Assembly: GCA_021802115.1 (NCBI GenBank)
Contig: JAKABA010000006.1
Location: forward strand, 6,104-70,103
Reading direction: 5' to 3'
Length of the DNA stretch: 64,000 nt
DNA from: a bacterium
Lineage (GTDB): Bacteria; Chloroflexota; Dormibacteria; UBA8260; Bog-877
Notes under the pieces: model-generated
What the model was told of the DNA's origin: nothing
Seen by the model: the letters and a program-made list of their open reading frames with translations, nothing else
Database searches by the model: none
Shown here: piece after piece, positions 47,150-55,071 of the stretch
Numbering within the stretch: position 1 is the first letter of the stretch
Layout: each line of letters opens with the position of its first letter
Program-made: the position numbers and the translations under genes

Positions 47150-47250
47150 TGGTTTGTGCCCGGGGTCTCTGCCCGCTGCCATGGGGCTCACGGGGATCCC
47201 GCCTGAGCACGTTGGGCTGCGGGCATGGGCCCGCGCCGACCGCGTGGTCC

Positions 47251-47850
47251 CTAGGACCGGGTGGGCACCGCCTGCTCACGGGAAGCGCGCAGCGGGGCGA
47301 GGGCCTCGGTCCAGCGCTGCAGCTCATCGAGCATCGTCTGGGCGGCCTCATCCAGCACCGGATTGCTCTGCAGGCGACCGTCCTCGTTCAGGAACTGAGC
47401 GACGAACGGGATGTTGACCGACTCGAACACCGGCACCATCTTGAGCGTGGTGACCACCTGCTTGAGCATCTGCACCGCCCGGGTACCGGCTGCGACTCCG
47501 CCATAGCTGACAAACCCGATGGGCTTGTACTGCCACTCGTGGTTCAGGTAGTCGATGGCGTTCTTCGTCGCGGCGTTGAACCCGTAGTTGTACTCCGGGA
47601 CCACGAAGACGAAGGCGTCCGCCCTGGTGACGGTGCGACTCCAGGCCTTGGTGTGCTCGTGGACGTACTCATGGAAGCGCGGATGCTTCGGCTCGTCCAG
47701 CAGGGGCAGGTTCACGCGGGCGAGGTCGACCACTTCCAGGTCGAAGCCACCATGAGTTTCGGCGTGGCCATGAAACCACTGCGAGACCGGCAGGCCGACC
47801 CGTCCTGGGCGGGTGCTGCCGATGACGATCTGAAGTAAGGGTCTGGGCAA
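47251..47850 (-). CDS. NADPH-dependent FMN reductase family protein
   Basis: 199 residues from TTG 47850 with GAGGAG 9 nt upstream. IVIGSTRPGRVG is the FMN phosphate loop and VFVVPEYNYGFNAATKNAIDYL the flavin ring segment. Flavodoxin fold enzymes of this group reduce quinones, azo compounds or chromate. Its frame continues up to the stop of the Phd-like gene without another start. Confidence 0.87.
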   Translation of the reverse strand: MPRPLLQIVIGSTRPGRVGLPVSQWFHGHAETHGGFDLEVVDLARVNLPLLDEPKHPRFHEYVHEHTKAWSRTVTRADAFVFVVPEYNYGFNAATKNAIDYLNHEWQYKPIGFVSYGGVAAGTRAVQMLKQVVTTLKMVPVFESVNIPFVAQFLNEDGRLQSNPVLDEAAQTMLDELQRWTEALAPLRASREQAVPTRS

Positions 47851-47985
47851 AAGAAGGCTCTCCTCAACGCGGCCAAAGCGGTGAAACCGCGACCTGGGTC
47901 TGTTGATCAGCTTCTCTCGAGCGTAGCGCGCCCAGACCAGTCGAGTTCGCTCGAACTGCAGGCTCGAGGTTTGGCGTCTCTCCTC

Positions 47986-48225
47986 TCAGGGGTGGTGGCT
48001 CGGGTCACGGCCCAACGCCGCGGCGACTTCGTCGAAGTCGGTCCTGGCGTCGCCAGCCTCTGCGAGGCGATGCCTTGCCTCGGTTGCATCCAACAGGTCC
48101 TCGACGGCAGGAGCTAGCTCTGCCCAAAGCTCCCAGGGCACGATCACGCCCTGGGGCTTCCGGTGGCTGCCAAAGGCCACGGGCTGAGCCGCAGCGCCCA
48201 AACGAGCGAAGTCGGCGACAATCAA
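47986..48225 (-). CDS. Phd/YefM-like antitoxin, possibly 5'-shortened
   Basis: 79 residues from TTG 48225. PVAFGSHRKPQGVIVPWELW and the following helix (PAVEDLLDATEARHRLAEAG) match the C-terminal two thirds of prevent-host-death antitoxins. The usual N-terminal DNA-binding strand-helix is short, and the gene begins 5 nt from the tRNA fragment at 48230, so its original start may have been lost when DNA was inserted. No toxin gene follows; the next gene is the FMN reductase. Confidence 0.6.
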   Translation of the reverse strand: MIVADFARLGAAAQPVAFGSHRKPQGVIVPWELWAELAPAVEDLLDATEARHRLAEAGDARTDFDEVAAALGRDPSHHP

Positions 48226-48229
48226 AAAG

Positions 48230-48274
48230 TGGTGCCCGCACCAGGACTCGAACCTGGAACCTTGGGATTAAGAG
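48230..48274 (-). other. 3' fragment of tRNA-Lys(CTT): probable att site of an integrated element
   Basis: Read on the minus strand, the 45 nt run from the anticodon loop CTCTTAA through the variable region, T-arm CCAGG-TTCGAGT-CCTGG, acceptor strand TGCGGGC and ACCA. The expected 5' anticodon-stem partner (TGGGA) and the GCCCGCA acceptor are absent upstream, so it is not a working tRNA. Tyrosine integrases use exactly this part of tRNA genes as crossover sites. The 3' end points left, so the inserted DNA should lie to the right. Confidence 0.75.
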
Positions 48275-48694
48275 ACCGCGCAGCTGACGTCCGCCGGTGA
48301 CCGGCACGGTTCGCCTCCGACTTCAAAGCGTGGCGGTCAGGTGGTAGGCGGGTCCGCCGGGGACCGGGCGAGTACGCACCCGTTGCTGTCAGAGTTGCTG
48401 TCAGTCCAGGAAGTCCCGACACGCCTCGTAGGTTGGGGGTGATGGCGGCAAGTTTGGCCCTGAGCACAGCGAGCGGGACATGTGGACAGCCGCGGGCGGG
48501 GGCGCCAGCGGACGAGCTGAGTGGTCTGGTTGCCCGGAGCCCGGCCGCTGCGAGGAGCCGCAATGGTCCCACGACGGTGCTTCATCGGCACTGGTCCCGC
48601 TGTACCTTCGGGAAGAATGGGCGTAGCCTTGGCTTTGACAAGGGATTGGTCGGGGCCAGTGCGACGCGGAAGAGCTACACATGGAGGGCCTGCC
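48275..48694. other. Gene-free stretch next to the att-like site, with a direct repeat
   Basis: 420 bp without a convincing gene. GTTGCTGTCAG occurs twice with a 12-nt period (48382-48392 and 48394-48404), which could be integrase arm-type sites. The rest shows no clear feature apart from the region leading to the antitoxin start, where GGAGGG at 48683 is the ribosome binding site. Confidence 0.4.
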
Positions 48695-49090
48695 GTGAAC
48701 GTTGCCGGAGCGCGTTCCGACCTGGCGGCACACGAGAAGGCGGTCCGGTCGTCGCTTGAGCAGGTGGTAGCCCGGCTGAGCGCGGTCCTGGGGGAACGTT
48801 TAGTGGCGTACATCGGCGGAGTGACTGAGGCCCGAGCAGTGCGAGAGTGGGGGACCGGGGAGAGGGCTATCAGTGATCCCCGGGTTCCGCCCCGGCTCCG
48901 GCTGGGCCTGCAGCTGGCGGAGATGCTCAGCGATTGGGGAGACCCACCCGACGTGGTGCAGGCCTGGTTCCAGGGGGTGAACCCGCAATTGGGCGACCGA
49001 GTCCCGGCGCAGCTGCTTCGCGAGGGTGAGGTGAGTGAGGTGGGGCCGACGTTGCTCGAGGCCGCGCGTGCCTTTCTGATCGGGGGCTGA
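48695..49090 (+). CDS. Xre/MbcA/ParS-type antitoxin (DUF2384)
   Basis: 131 residues from GTG 48695 with GGAGGG 7 nt upstream. A helical N-terminal part (VTEARAVREWGTGE, HTH-like) is followed by the toxin-binding domain: RLRLGLQLAEMLSDWGDPPD and VQAWFQGVNPQLGDRVPAQL. The latter is the signature of antitoxins of RES toxins. The RES gene follows after 5 nt. It should neutralise the toxin and repress the pair. Confidence 0.83.
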   Translation: MNVAGARSDLAAHEKAVRSSLEQVVARLSAVLGERLVAYIGGVTEARAVREWGTGERAISDPRVPPRLRLGLQLAEMLSDWGDPPDVVQAWFQGVNPQLGDRVPAQLLREGEVSEVGPTLLEAARAFLIGG

Positions 49091-49095
49091 ACAGG

Positions 49096-49806
49096 TTGGC
49101 GTTGGTCGGGGCCCGACCGGAGCAGCCAGTGTTCCGAATCGGCCGCCGACCAGATCCCTGGGCGTGGCCGGATTGGCGCCTTGCGGGCCCAGGGGGTACC
49201 TCTGGCAACCGCTGGGACGATCCTTTGGGTCGGTGCCGCGTCCTGTGCGCGTCCTCCCAGAAGCTTGGCGCGTTCCTGGAGACGCTGGCCCGGTTCCGCG
49301 CGGCGCCCCAAGTGGTCCGCGATCTGGCTGCCATCAACGGTGAGATAGACGCGATCCCGCCGGGGAAGGTGCCGGCGAGCTGGTGCCGAGGGCGGATGGT
49401 TTCACGGGCCCTCCTGGTCGGCGAGTACGCGGATGTGGGGCACCACGAGTCCCTGGTTCACCTCAACACGGAGTTGGCCCACGAGGTCGCTCCAGCGCTG
49501 GCCGCGGCAGGGGTGACGGAGCTCGATACCGCCGCGATCCGCCTAGCCGTGCCCAGACAGATCACCCAGCGAATCTCACGTCACGTGTACGAGTTGTCCA
49601 GGGGAGATGGCCGGCCGCAATTCTCCGGCATTGCATACCTCTCCAGACTCGGCGACGACTTGACCAACTGGGCGGTCTTCGAGCCGACGCCACCTGCCCT
49701 CGACAGCCCGATCGCGGTAGCGGCCACCGAGCCGATCGAGGTGGACGACCCGGACTTCCAAGTGGCGTGCGAGCTGCTGGGCCTCGAGGTGGCGGTTGCC
49801 GGCTGA
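49096..49806 (+). CDS. RES-domain toxin (MbcT/ParT-like)
   Basis: 236 residues from a TTG. VFRIGRR supplies the Arg, GNRWDDPLGRCRVLCASS the region around the conserved strands, and FSGIAYLSRLGDDLTNWAVFE the Ser-containing motif of the RES fold. Characterised members degrade or ADP-ribosylate using NAD+. It pairs with the antitoxin just upstream. Toxin-antitoxin pairs are common at island edges. Confidence 0.82.
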   Translation: MALVGARPEQPVFRIGRRPDPWAWPDWRLAGPGGTSGNRWDDPLGRCRVLCASSQKLGAFLETLARFRAAPQVVRDLAAINGEIDAIPPGKVPASWCRGRMVSRALLVGEYADVGHHESLVHLNTELAHEVAPALAAAGVTELDTAAIRLAVPRQITQRISRHVYELSRGDGRPQFSGIAYLSRLGDDLTNWAVFEPTPPALDSPIAVAATEPIEVDDPDFQVACELLGLEVAVAG

Positions 49807-49864
49807 AGATTCAGGCTTGGTCGGTTCGGGTAAACCATCGAGGATTTCGCGGCGTCTCAAGGGC

Positions 49865-50101
49865 ATGGACGAGTCGCTTCCAACAGTTCCACCCAAATCC
49901 GATGCTGGTTACGGCGACTTCGACGGCGTTGTGGCAGCCAACTGGCCTCGCCTCGTCGCCACAGCTTTTGCCATTGTCGGGGACTGGGGGATCGCTGAGG
50001 ATGTGGCGCAGGAGAGCCTTGAAGCAGCCTGGAAGAACTGGCCCACACTCCGCGATCCCAGTAGGCGTGAGCCGTGGCTTCTCCAAATCTGTGCGCGGAG
50101 G
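49865..50101 (+). pseudogene. ECF sigma-70 factor cut off by an insertion sequence
   Basis: 79 residues of an ECF sigma factor: region 2 with VAANWPRLVATAFAIVGDWG, IAEDVAQESLEAAWKNW and LRDPSRREPWLLQICARR. The reading breaks exactly at the left end of the IS at 50102, giving the chimeric end QGHVKVG. Region 4 is missing. The sequence to the right of this IS copy does not continue the sigma frame convincingly, so the 3' half may lie beyond the second IS copy, outside the window. Confidence 0.8.
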
Positions 50102-52131
50102 CAGGGCCACGTCAAAGTAGGTTGAAGTGAACTGAGGGGAGGGGGGCTGGCTTTTTCGGCCGAGATGCGGTATACCCTCGGGGATGGACCACCTCGAGGT
50201 CGGCGCGGGAGGGGCTGAAGCCGACAGGCAGCCGGTGACAGTCCGGCTGGTGGCGCCAGACGAGGTGAGCCGGTGGGATGAACTCATGGTTGCCCACCAT
50301 TACCTCGGGTTCCGGATCCTGGTCGGTGAGTCGCTGAAGTACGTAGCCGAGCAGGGTGACAGCTGGCTCGCGCTGCTGGGCTGGGGAGCTGCGGCCTTCA
50401 AATGCGGGCCCCGGGATGCCTGGATCGGCTGGAGCAAGAGCCAACAGTGGCGGCGGCTGCGCTACATCGCCAACAACATGCGCTTCCTGATCCTGCCCGG
50501 AGAGCGCCGGCCCAATCTCGCCTCGCAGATCCTGGGGGCGAACCTACGGCGGCTTTCGGGGGACTGGCAGGCGGTCTTCGGGCATCCGATCGTGCTCGCG
50601 GAGACCTTCGTGGACCCCGACTTCCAGGGCACTTGCTACCGCGCCGCCGGCTGGCAGGAGCTGGGCAAGACCCAGGGGTATGGGCGCAACGGGGGCCGCT
50701 ATTACTTCCATGGCCGTTCCAAGGCGATCTTGGTGCGGCAGGTGAATCGCAGGGGGCGGGAATGGCTGGCCGCCCCCTTCGACGCTCCCGCATTCCAGTC
50801 TGGAGGCCCCAACTTGCCCGATCTGAACTACGTCCTGGATGCCAAGGGGGAACTCTTGGAGTTGCTCACCCGGGTCCCCGATCCGCGCAAGCGCAAGGGG
50901 ATCCGGCACCGCCAGGCGAACGTCCTGATGGTGGCAATCTGCGCCACCCTTGCGGGGATGCGCAGCTTCGCTGCGATTGGGGAATGGGCCGCCCAACTGC
51001 CCCAAGAGGCGCTGGAGCGGCTGGGGTGCCGCTGGCACCCTATACATGGCCACTACCTCCCACCCAGCGAGCCGACCCTGCGGCGGACATTGCAGGCGGT
51101 TGATGTCGATCTGGTGGACCGAGAGTTGGGCGGCTTCCTGGCCCACCGCGCCACGGGCATGGCGGTCGCGGTGGACGGCAAGGCGGTGCGGGGAGCGGTG
51201 GGCAAGGATGGCAAGCAGGTGCATCTGCTGGGAGCTCTGGTCCACAAACAGGCAGTGGTGATCGGCCAGCGCCAAGTGGACGGCAAGCACAATGAGATCA
51301 CCGAGTTCAAGCCACTCCTGGAGCCGCTCGACCTGGCCGGCCAGGTGGTGACCGCGGACGCGATGCACACCCAGAAAGACCATGCCCGCTTCCTGGTCGA
51401 GGAGAAGGGGGCCGACTACCTGTTCATCGCCAAGGGCAACCAGCCTGGCTTGGAGGAGGCGCTGCAGGCGCTGGACCAGGGCTCTTTTTCCCCCTCCGGC
51501 GATCCAGGTGGAGAAGGCCCACGGCCGAATTGAGAAGCGAGTAGTCCAGACCAGCACTGTCCTCAACGACTACGTCGACTGCCCTCACGTTCACCAGGTA
51601 TTCCGGATCGAACGCTCGGTGACCATGGTGAAGAGCGAGAAGCGACGGCATGAGGTCGTCTTTGGGGTAACCAGCTGCTCGCCGGAGCGGGCAAACCCCG
51701 CCCGGATCGGCGAGCTGGCGCGTGGCCAATGGGGCATCGAAAATAAGCTGCACTGGGTCCGGGACGTGGTCTACGACGAAGATCGCTCGCAAATACGCAC
51801 AGGTAGAGGAGCGCAGGCCATGGCCGGCTCGCGCAACTTCAGCATCAGCTGTCTGCGCCTCGCCGGGTGGGAGAACATCGCCAGGGCGTTGCGTTTCTTC
51901 GCCTCCGACTGGCGCTATCCCCTGACCCTGCTGGGCATCTGAGCCCCCCTTCCCCCGCTTGGGCGGCCCGGACGAGGGCCGTTGGCGAAGCATGCCCTGA
52001 GATGGGGACCAACCTGGTTCTCCAGCGCCTTCCCGGGCTCCCCCTGCCCTCAGCTCAGCACCGGCCATGCCTCACGCCTCACCTCCCACACCCAAGACCT
52101 GCCCTCAGCACCGGACTTTGACGTGGACCTG
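50102..52131 (+). mobile_element. ISAs1-type insertion sequence, left copy
   Basis: Left end CAGGGCCACGTCAAAG (50102-50117); right end CTTTGACGTGGACCTG (52116-52131) is its inverted complement at 15 of 16 positions. About 2.03 kb, longer than typical ISAs1 elements (1.2-1.4 kb) because the transposase has an extra N-terminal domain. The left end matches the right-hand copy exactly. A weak hairpin TTGAAC-GCAAAA-GTTCAA with a T-rich tail follows at 52226-52243. Confidence 0.8.
50184..51942 (+). CDS. ISAs1-family transposase with DUF4338/DruA-like N-terminal domain, frame shifted at 51485-51494
   Basis: Residues about 15-200 are DUF4338-like: RWDELMVAHHYLGF, WSKSQQWRRLRYIANNMRFL and VLAETFVDPDFQGTCYRAAGW, as in DruA of Druantia defence. 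From about 225 the ISAs1 DDE domain follows: LLTRVPDPRKRKGIRHRQ, AVAVDGKAVRGA (first Asp), VVTADAMHTQKDHARFL (second Asp), then after the shift AHGRIEKRVVQTS and the C-terminal RGQWGIENKLHWVRDVVYDED (Glu). The first frame ends at 51533; the second continues to 51942. The switch needs +1 at CTTTTTCCCCCT, so the enzyme is either inactive or made by slippage. Confidence 0.8.
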
Positions 52132-52426
52132 ACCCTGTGGAGAGACCGGCGCTGGCCGCAGCCGCGCCGCGGCGCAACCGGTCTCAGCGAAGCAGGAAGT
52201 TAGTGGCCGCCGCGGCCTGGATAGCTTGAACGCAAAAGTTCAATCTATTTCTTAACTGACCCTTAGAAACCACGTGGCTTGCCTGCTGTGCTGCGGGGGC
52301 CCCTGACACCGACCGCTTGCGTATCCGTTGGCAACTCGCCGGCCGACGGTCCGGTGGAGAGGACGCCTCCCGAGGGGAGGGGCGGGGCGGGGCATCCGAG
52401 AGGCCCTCCGCGCCCGCCCGTCGTCC
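52132..52426. other. Gap between IS and membrane protein gene
   Basis: 295 bp. It holds the small hairpin at 52226-52243 and a G-rich segment with CCTCCC/GGGGAGG self-complementarity near 52366-52382. No gene or clear promoter is seen. Confidence 0.4.
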
Positions 52427-52921
52427 TCAGTGATTCACTCTTGGGGTCGCTGTCGCCGGCACTGCAGACTGCTTGGCGACGTAAAGCGACATCCCGACTG
52501 CGACGGCTGCCAGGACCGCGATGATCGCGCCGGGTCCGTAGTGGTATCCGAAGGCCTCCAGAGGGCTCATCGCCATGGCTGACCCGGTCGACTTCATCAT
52601 CATGTGGCCCATCATTCTGCCGGAGGTCGTGGCGCTGGCCACGGTCGGCCCGGCCAGGAACCACAGGCCCGCCGCCAATGCCAGCACGCCCCCGGCGACC
52701 CGGCGCGAGCGCTGCACCGCGAAGAGGACAGCGAACCCTCCCACAATGGCGGCGATCCCGGGAGCAACGTGCAGTTCAGCCCGCGTCGCAGTCCAGGTCC
52801 AGGCCCCCCCAGCCCCCATCGAGAAGCCGAAAAGTGGACCGACAAACGGGATCAATCCGCCCCAGATCCCGACCAGGATGATCGGGATGCCTATCCGCCG
52901 CACCTGGGCTCGCTCGGACAT
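52427..52921 (-). CDS. Four-helix membrane protein with Met/His-rich loop
   Basis: 164 residues, four predicted helices. Between helices 3 and 4 lies RMMGHMMMKSTGSAMAMSP, unusually rich in Met with a His, which could bind copper or be a surface patch. No family recognised. Its orientation matches the hydrogenase operon but a 157-bp gap separates it from the next gene. Confidence 0.6.
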   Translation of the reverse strand: MSERAQVRRIGIPIILVGIWGGLIPFVGPLFGFSMGAGGAWTWTATRAELHVAPGIAAIVGGFAVLFAVQRSRRVAGGVLALAAGLWFLAGPTVASATTSGRMMGHMMMKSTGSAMAMSPLEAFGYHYGPGAIIAVLAAVAVGMSLYVAKQSAVPATATPRVNH

Positions 52922-53078
52922 GTGCCTACCTCCTTGATCCGACTGTTCCCAGCATCTTTACTGGACTCGTGGCGCATTGTCTAGATGTCGCCAACCCATA
53001 CCCCTTGGACGCGGTTCACTCCCGTCATCCTCGAGGTCCCGTATAGCCCACATCCGACGTCCCAGGTCGCCTCATGGG

Positions 53079-53804
53079 TTACCCGGAGTGACGGGACGCG
53101 GTCCTGAGAGTGGCCCAGGCCGGCACCGTGCGCCCTCTCTCGGCCAGCAGCCCAAGAAACCGCACGGCCTCGAGGGGCGACGATTGGCGCCGAGACACAC
53201 TGTCGAAAGCGGCCGCCTCGGTACTCCACAGGTCGACCACGTGGAAATGCAGTTCCTCCCCCACCTCGCGGAGCATCAGCCGGTGCCGGAACCCCTGTTC
53301 CTGTTCTTGGCGCTGTCCCTGTGCCCGCAATGACTCCAGGTACTCGGCCAGGCAGGGTTCTTTGACCCAGTTCTCGACCGTGAGAGCGAATTCGATGTCG
53401 CTAGCCCCATCCTCCTCGAGCGGGAAGCCGGCGATCTGCAGGACAGTGCCCACCGTCACCGCCTGCGGCTCCAGCAAGGCTGCCGCCGAGGCGAGCGTGC
53501 GGCTGGCGGCCAGGGCCAATTGCATCGCCTGTTCGTCGCGCCAGCAGTCGATCAGGAGGTGGCGCCCGGGCTCTATGTGGCTTCCCAGAAGGAGGCGCCA
53601 TCTGAAGTCCGGATCCTCCCGCAGCACCATCTCCTGATCATGGACTGAGGCCAGGTACACATCCTCCCGGTCGGGATCAATCAGATGCGACTGGAGCGCA
53701 CCCACCTGTTCCTCAAACCGCGGCAGCGGTGTCACCAGGGGGAGGACCACCGATGGCGGCGGGGTTGATCGCGGGGTTGGGGCCCCGTTCCAGGAGTAAA
53801 CCAC
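53079..53804 (-). CDS. Duplicated ABM-like (dimeric alpha-beta barrel) protein
   Basis: Up to 241 residues from GTG 53804; a GTG at 53735 giving 218 residues is equally possible. Two similar halves: FRWRLLLGSHIEPGRHLLIDCW followed by EQAMQLALAASRTLASAA, and FRHRLMLREVGEELHFHVVDLW followed by AFDSVSRRQSSPLEAVRFL. Each looks like one antibiotic-biosynthesis-monooxygenase-type ferredoxin fold, so a single chain could form the whole barrel. Heme or small-molecule binding is possible. Function in the hydrogenase locus unknown. Confidence 0.55.
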   Translation of the reverse strand: MVYSWNGAPTPRSTPPPSVVLPLVTPLPRFEEQVGALQSHLIDPDREDVYLASVHDQEMVLREDPDFRWRLLLGSHIEPGRHLLIDCWRDEQAMQLALAASRTLASAAALLEPQAVTVGTVLQIAGFPLEEDGASDIEFALTVENWVKEPCLAEYLESLRAQGQRQEQEQGFRHRLMLREVGEELHFHVVDLWSTEAAAFDSVSRRQSSPLEAVRFLGLLAERGRTVPAWATLRTASRHSG

Positions 53805-53907
53805 AGCTCATGCGGAGGTAGCTCCGCTCCTTGAGGCTGAGCTCCAGTTTGGCCGTGCCGCGCCCAGGCCGTGCCCGGGAGCTGGGGAACCAACGGTCGA
53901 CGACCAT
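53713..53907 (-). CDS. Possible small protein, overlapping the ABM-like gene
   Basis: 64 residues from ATG 53907: a basic start, a charged helix (KLELSLKERSYLRMSCGLLLERG) and a Pro/Gly tail. The stop overlaps the likely start region of the ABM-like gene, as in coupled genes. No clear ribosome binding site, so it may not be real. Confidence 0.3.
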   Translation of the reverse strand: MVVDRWFPSSRARPGRGTAKLELSLKERSYLRMSCGLLLERGPNPAINPAAIGGPPPGDTAAAV

Positions 53908-53966
53908 CAGCTCGGAGCCATACCACTGGCAAAGGTGCGAGGGTCAGGGTCGCCAAAATGGCCTGC

Positions 53967-54557
53967 TCACCGCCAGCGATCCAACGCCGCCGCGACCAGA
54001 TCCGTGGCGGCGGCCAGGGTTTTTTCCACGCTTGCGCTCAGGACCAGAGAGAGACCATCCAGACTCTCGGGTTGGCAGCCGAGAATGAGCAGGCGCCGGG
54101 GCAGGACTCCGAGCTCGCCAGCCAGAATCAGAGCGCGGTCCGGGGTGGCCCAGTGCATGTCCGCCAGGAAGTCGCGCCGGGCGGCGGGCGTGAGATCATG
54201 GAGGTCCGGAACCTGAGGTTCCAGTAGGTGAAGGCTCCCAGGGGTGGCCCCCATCTCCACCGCGTCCAGCAGCAGCAGAGCATCGTAGCCGCTCAGCAAC
54301 TCCTGCACCAGGTGAACCCCCCCGATTCCAAACTCCCTGATTGTGACTCTGAGATTGTTTCGGAAGCCCGGTCGGCCATCATCTGGCGGCGCAATCTGCG
54401 ACCAGCTCGGTCGGGACATAAGTCGCTCAGCCATGGCTACCCCGAAGCCGTCATCTCCCCGCAGCATGTTCCCCATACCGGCGATGAGGACCTTGAGCTC
54501 CGCCGGCACCTCCTCAGGCAGCGTCTCGCCAAAGTTAGGAATCAATTCGGACTCCAT
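53967..54557 (-). CDS. [NiFe] hydrogenase maturation endopeptidase (HyaD/HupD family)
   Basis: 196 residues from ATG 54557, chosen because the frame upstream is unlike the family. VLIAGMGNMLRGDDGFGVAMAERL has the conserved GxGNxLxxDDGxG with the first Ni-sensing acid; LLLLDAVEMG holds the second; ADMHWATPDRAL has the His. It removes the C-terminal tail of the large subunit after Ni insertion. Slightly longer than usual (150-165) because of 30 extra N-terminal residues. Confidence 0.85.
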   Translation of the reverse strand: MESELIPNFGETLPEEVPAELKVLIAGMGNMLRGDDGFGVAMAERLMSRPSWSQIAPPDDGRPGFRNNLRVTIREFGIGGVHLVQELLSGYDALLLLDAVEMGATPGSLHLLEPQVPDLHDLTPAARRDFLADMHWATPDRALILAGELGVLPRRLLILGCQPESLDGLSLVLSASVEKTLAAATDLVAAALDRWR

Positions 54558-54666
54558 CGTCAGCGCGGAGGAGTCACCGCAAGAAGCACCGTGACGGCCC
54601 TCGACCCCCTGCCCCGAAGCCTCGCGGGGGAAGTTGATGCCTGGTCCCACTGGTTGGCGGCGGCGG

Positions 54667-55071
54667 TCAACCCCCCTGGCCGCCATAGGTGCGCGCGAGC
54701 CGCTCGGTGGCGCACTGAGCAGCCCTGGCGGCAGATTGATGGCACCAGCAGTCCGGGCCGCACTCGCCGTGCGCTTGACCAGTGAGACCCTCGAACTCCA
54801 TCGCGAACCCGCGCTTGCCAGCATCCTTTCCGAGCTCGGTCAACATCCATGTCCCGGGTCCTGCGGGTTCCAGAAAGCCATCGACAGCCACCCGCTCAAT
54901 GACGAGCAGCAGCTCAGGTTCGTCCCCACCCAAGAAGGTGCGCAGCGTGGCAGGGCTGACAGCGCTCCCCAGCCCCTCGCCCGCCATCCAGTACATCACC
55001 TGGAGAATCTCGTCCCTCCAGAAGAGGTACTCGGAGGCGGGGGGCATGTCGGCAGGTGGCGGCTCACGCAT
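54667..55071 (-). CDS. Hydrogenase-locus protein: winged-helix-like domain plus Cys/His tail
   Basis: 134 residues. Residues 15-90 look like a small helical/winged domain (FWRDEILQVMYWMAGEGLG, LLLVIERVAVDGFLEPAG). The C-terminal part has HGECGPDCWCH, a C-x3-CxCH set that could hold a metal, followed by a helix. Overlaps the gene before it by 8 nt, so it belongs to the operon. A metal-sensing regulator, Fe-S assembly factor or nickel chaperone are possible. Confidence 0.6.
   Translation of the reverse strand: MREPPPADMPPASEYLFWRDEILQVMYWMAGEGLGSAVSPATLRTFLGGDEPELLLVIERVAVDGFLEPAGPGTWMLTELGKDAGKRGFAMEFEGLTGQAHGECGPDCWCHQSAARAAQCATERLARTYGGQGG

Noticed and set aside
48230..48310. A complete tRNA gene
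   Set aside because: No 5' acceptor GCCCGCA, D-arm or pairing anticodon-stem half precedes the anticodon loop.
48382..48404. CRISPR repeat
   Set aside because: Only two adjacent short units without spacers.
48222..48572. A 116-codon minus-strand frame through the tRNA fragment
   Set aside because: Its C-terminus NPKVPGSSPGAG is the usual artefact of translating tRNA T-arms.
53732..53956. A 74-codon minus-strand frame after the maturation protease
   Set aside because: Pro/Arg/Trp-rich with no ribosome binding site; overlaps better candidates.
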